This document shows positions 22,961-25,160 of a stretch of 25,160 nt of DNA, piece after piece (positions within the stretch are counted from its first letter, which is position 1; every line of letters starts with the position of its first letter). This DNA comes from UBA2632 sp964452155. GTDB lineage: Bacteria > Bacteroidota > Bacteroidia > Bacteroidales > Dysgonomonadaceae. The stretch covers positions 1 through 25,160 of the forward strand of contig CAYVLC010000021.1 in assembly GCA_964452155.1 (NCBI GenBank). The letters are read 5' to 3'. The notes beneath the pieces were generated by a model. That model saw nothing but the letters and a program-made list of their open reading frames with translations, was not told where the DNA came from and did no database searches. Both the position numbers and the translations under genes were made by a program.

Positions 22961-24187
22961 TCACCCCATACAACGCAACATTTGCACCATGGCCATTAGG
23001 GCCGAGCGCCGAATGTTGTTTTCACGCGATTTTCCAAACAAATATTGTTTGCTCACCACAGTGTCTTTGCAAATGGTGCAAATCCAAACTGTACCTACAG
23101 GCTTCTCATCGGTACCTCCATCTGGCCCCGCTATGCCCGACACAGCTATGGCACAATCGGTGCCAAAAGCAGCAATAGCACCTCGTGCCATTTCTTCTAC
23201 TACTTGCTGGCTCACAGCTCCGTGTGTGTCAAGGGTGCTTTGTTTTACATGTAGCAGATTCGCTTTTGCACTATCGGCATAGCTCACAATGCCACCTTTG
23301 AAATAGGCAGATGCTCCCGCAATGCTTGTAAGCAAATGAGCTATGTAACCACCAGAGCAGCTCTCTGCTAGCGAAATAGTCATACCCTTATCTTTTAGTG
23401 TGTTGCCCAGTAGCTGTTGTAGTGGATTTTCAGATTCGGCCAGTAGGTAATCTCCTAGCAGTGCTTTTAGCTTGTCTGCTTGCTTGTCCATCTCTGCAGT
23501 ATGCTCTGCACCTTTTACAGAAAGGCGCAAACGAATAATGCCACCACCTGGCAAATAGGCCAATCCAAACCCATGGGGGAGTTGATCTTCAAAATCGTTT
23601 AGGTGCATGGCTAGGGCCGACTCAGACATTCCTTGTGTATAATATACGTGTTTGAGAAATGTTTTTGTTTGAAATCGCTTTGTGAGCCGTGGTATCACTT
23701 CCTCGCTCATAGCCCAGCGCATTTCGAAAGGAACACCTGGCATAGAAACAAGTATCTTGCCATTTTTTTCGAACCATAGTACTGGCGCAGTGCCAACTCT
23801 ATTTTGTATAACGGTGCTGTTTTGAGGCACCATGGCTTGATTGCGTGTAAGTTCATTGATAACAACATTTCTTTCTTTGAAAAGTGTTTCAATATTTGCT
23901 AGTACCTCATTGTCGAAAACAAGTTGGTCGTCGAAGTATTCGCAAAGTGTATTTTTTGTGATATCATCTTTTGTTGGCCCATTGCCTCCTGTAATCAACA
24001 GGATATCGGCTCTACCAAAACCATCTTCAATTGCTGTGTAAATAGCATCTTTGTGGTCTTTGATAGATGTGATATAAACCACATCGAAACCAACACCACT
24101 CATTTTTCTAGACATCCATGCCGAATTGGTGTCAACCACCTGGCCAATAAGCAATTCGTCGCCAATAGTAATAATTTCTATATTCAT
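22961..24187 (-). CDS. cinA: CinA-family protein, two-domain (COG1058 plus nicotinamide-nucleotide amidase)
   Basis: The 408-residue protein has the full two-domain form. The N-terminal MoCF-like domain has IITIGDELLIGQVVDTNSAW (about 5-24) and LLITGGNGPTKDDIT (about 63-77) and belongs to the COG1058 ADP-ribose/NAD pyrophosphatase group. The C-terminal CinA domain has the Ser-based motif SLAESCSGGYIAHLL (about 272-286) and AVSGIAGPDGGTDEKPVGTVW, matching PncC-type deamidases of nicotinamide mononucleotide. In other bacteria the gene is linked to competence or DNA damage, but pyridine nucleotide salvage is the better supported activity. The gene converges on serS and diverges from rpmE2. Confidence 0.95.
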   Translation of the reverse strand: MNIEIITIGDELLIGQVVDTNSAWMSRKMSGVGFDVVYITSIKDHKDAIYTAIEDGFGRADILLITGGNGPTKDDITKNTLCEYFDDQLVFDNEVLANIETLFKERNVVINELTRNQAMVPQNSTVIQNRVGTAPVLWFEKNGKILVSMPGVPFEMRWAMSEEVIPRLTKRFQTKTFLKHVYYTQGMSESALAMHLNDFEDQLPHGFGLAYLPGGGIIRLRLSVKGAEHTAEMDKQADKLKALLGDYLLAESENPLQQLLGNTLKDKGMTISLAESCSGGYIAHLLTSIAGASAYFKGGIVSYADSAKANLLHVKQSTLDTHGAVSQQVVEEMARGAIAAFGTDCAIAVSGIAGPDGGTDEKPVGTVWICTICKDTVVSKQYLFGKSRENNIRRSALMAMVQMLRCMG

Positions 24188-24274
24188 TCAGTTTCTTTTA
24201 AGGTGCAAAATACGAAATATGTTTCTTAAAACTAAAATTCTCAACCAATAATTTTATCATTTCATAAAATGTTG

Positions 24275-24282
24275 TATCTTTG
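24275..24282 (+). promoter_or_regulatory. -7 promoter element for rpmE2
   Basis: TATCTTTG is a perfect TAnnTTTG element. Predicted start near 24289 leaves a leader of about 55 nt before the ATG at 24344, and this position excludes the longer open frame that begins at 24269. Confidence 0.65.
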
Positions 24283-24343
24283 CACACTGAAATTAATAAA
24301 GGCTCCTACAGCAAACTATAATATTTATAAAAGACTCAACAAT

Positions 24344-24598
24344 ATGAAAAAAGACATTCATCCTTCAGATTACCGTCCGGTAGTTTTCAAAGATATGTCA
24401 AACGACGAAATTTTTATTTCTCGTTCCACAGTCAATGCAAGAGAAACCATTGAGGTAGATGGCGTAACATATCCACTTGTAAAACTTGAAATTACAAGCG
24501 CTTCACATCCTTTCTATACTGGCAAGCAAACGCTGGTAGATACAGCAGGACGTGTTGACAAGTTTATGAGCCGCTACGGCGATCGTAAAAAGAAATAA
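24344..24598 (+). CDS. rpmE2: 50S ribosomal protein L31, type B
   Basis: The 84-residue protein starts MKKDIHPSDYRPVVFKDM and ends in FMSRYGDRKKK, matching type B L31. It lacks the CxxC zinc ribbon of type A L31, as expected for the zinc-independent form, which in some bacteria replaces type A under zinc limitation. In Bacteroidota it is commonly the main form. An in-frame ATG at 24269 overlaps the promoter and adds 25 unrelated residues, so I reject it. The gene is a single unit with a promoter and a hairpin terminator. Confidence 0.95.
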   Translation: MKKDIHPSDYRPVVFKDMSNDEIFISRSTVNARETIEVDGVTYPLVKLEITSASHPFYTGKQTLVDTAGRVDKFMSRYGDRKKK

Positions 24599-24625
24599 AT
24601 CGGTAAGATTAAAAAAAAGACAAAG

Positions 24626-24664
24626 AAAAGCTCCTTGAAATTAATTTTTTGAGGAGCTTTTTTT
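24626..24664 (+). terminator. Hairpin terminator after rpmE2
   Basis: AAAAGCTCCT (24626-24635) pairs with AGGAGCTTTT (24652-24661) around an AT-rich loop, and a T-run follows. Confidence 0.85.
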
Positions 24665-24900
24665 GCTATAATATCAACCTACAATCTGCCACCTACTGTG
24701 TTTGGCCAAATTATATCGCAGTTTATTTACAAACGATATTTGTTTGATATACTTATGAAGCGATATTTCTTTTTGCGGTGCTTGTTATGCTGTAAATACC
24801 TTTCGTAGCTTTGCTGTATCTCGTGGTTTATCATTTTGCTCTTTAAATGCAATTGTTGTATCAGTTTTTTCTGCAGAAACAGATAAATTGATAGCTCGCG

Positions 24901-25160
24901 TAGTCCTACATTTTGCGTTTCGAATGTTGTTTCCGAAAACTGTAGTCCTACATTTGTCGTTTCGAAGTTTGTTTCTCGAAATGTAGGGGTACATTTGTCG
25001 TTTCGAAGTTTGTTTCTCGAAATGTAGGGGTACATTTGTCGTTTCGAATGTTGTTTTTGAAAACTGTAGGCCTACATTTTGCGTTTCGAAGTTTGTTTCT
25101 TGAAATGTAGGCCTACATTTTGCGTTTCGAAGTTTGTTTCTCGAAATGTAGGAGTACATT
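24901..25160. repeat. Tandem array of 41/42-bp units with palindromic junctions, continuing past the right edge
   Basis: Units start at 24901, 24943, 24984, 25025, 25067, 25108 and 25149 (partial), giving steps of 42, 41, 41, 42, 41 and 41. Two unit types alternate A-B-B-A-B-B. Type A (42 bp) contains CGAATGTTGTTT and ends GAAAACTG. Type B (41 bp) contains CGAAGTTTGTTT and ends CGAAATG. All begin TAGnnnTACATTT followed by TGCG or GTCG and TTTCGAA. Each junction is palindromic or nearly so, for example AAATGTAGGCCTACATTT, a perfect 18-bp palindrome. The 41-bp step shifts the phase, so the open frames seen here on the minus strand are by-products. The stretch 24665-24900 shows nothing recognisable. 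Confidence 0.9.

Noticed and set aside
24727..25159. Two overlapping minus-strand open frames of 102 and 124 codons in the right-edge array
   Set aside because: They are in different phases, consist mostly of the 41/42-bp repeat, and show the same peptide-like units only because the 41-bp step rotates the frame. They have no promoter or start context.
24901..25160. CRISPR array at the right edge
   Set aside because: The whole 41/42-bp unit is repeated with no unique spacer between copies.

Overview
The window looks like chromosome of a member of the Bacteroidales (Bacteroidota). It is AT-rich. Many genes are preceded by the Bacteroidota -7 promoter element TAnnTTTG rather than a Shine-Dalgarno sequence. 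The gene set is typical of the order: short AMP nucleosidase, class 1B dihydroorotate dehydrogenase with a PyrK subunit, AsnA, a stand-alone HsdR-N nuclease domain protein, a DUF4831 protein, type B ribosomal protein L31, and a secreted low-complexity protein next to an OmpP1/FadL-like porin. A run of exactly 100 N inside the porin gene shows that this is a scaffolded draft or metagenome assembly.

Layout. 1-1671: minus-strand TetR regulator followed by a TolC-type efflux protein cut by the left edge. 2229-3592: SPOR-domain lipoprotein and a PhnP-like metallo-hydrolase. 3852-6260: secreted Gly/Tyr/Trp then Ser/Arg-rich protein and the gapped porin. 6261-6873: gene-free stretch with a decayed 41/42-bp tandem array. 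6874-9237: HsdR-N protein diverging from AMP nucleosidase and holA. 9291-9836: secreted glutathione peroxidase, minus strand. 9837-10722: gene-free region packed with copies of TACATTTGT, leading into an XRE regulator. 11246-14812: pyrK-pyrD, then asnA-ung. 14972-16459: sufB alone, minus strand. 16640-19619: pheS, DUF4831 protein and DUF3298-type lipoprotein, minus strand. 19835-22818: tilS, a tiny membrane ORF and serS. 22961-24187: cinA, minus strand. 24344-24598: rpmE2. 24901 to the right edge: a well-preserved tandem array, again stepping by 41 and 42 bp, whose unit junctions are palindromic.

Most genes are housekeeping: pyrimidine and purine metabolism, translation, tRNA modification, DNA replication and repair, Fe-S assembly and envelope proteins. 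I see no phage, CRISPR array, transposase, rRNA or tRNA. The least explained parts are non-coding: the TACATTTGT cluster upstream of the XRE gene, and the two tandem arrays with the same 41/42-bp step but different sequence. These are the best candidates for something undescribed. Strong hairpin terminators separate several transcription units, and two hairpins lie directly in front of co-oriented genes.
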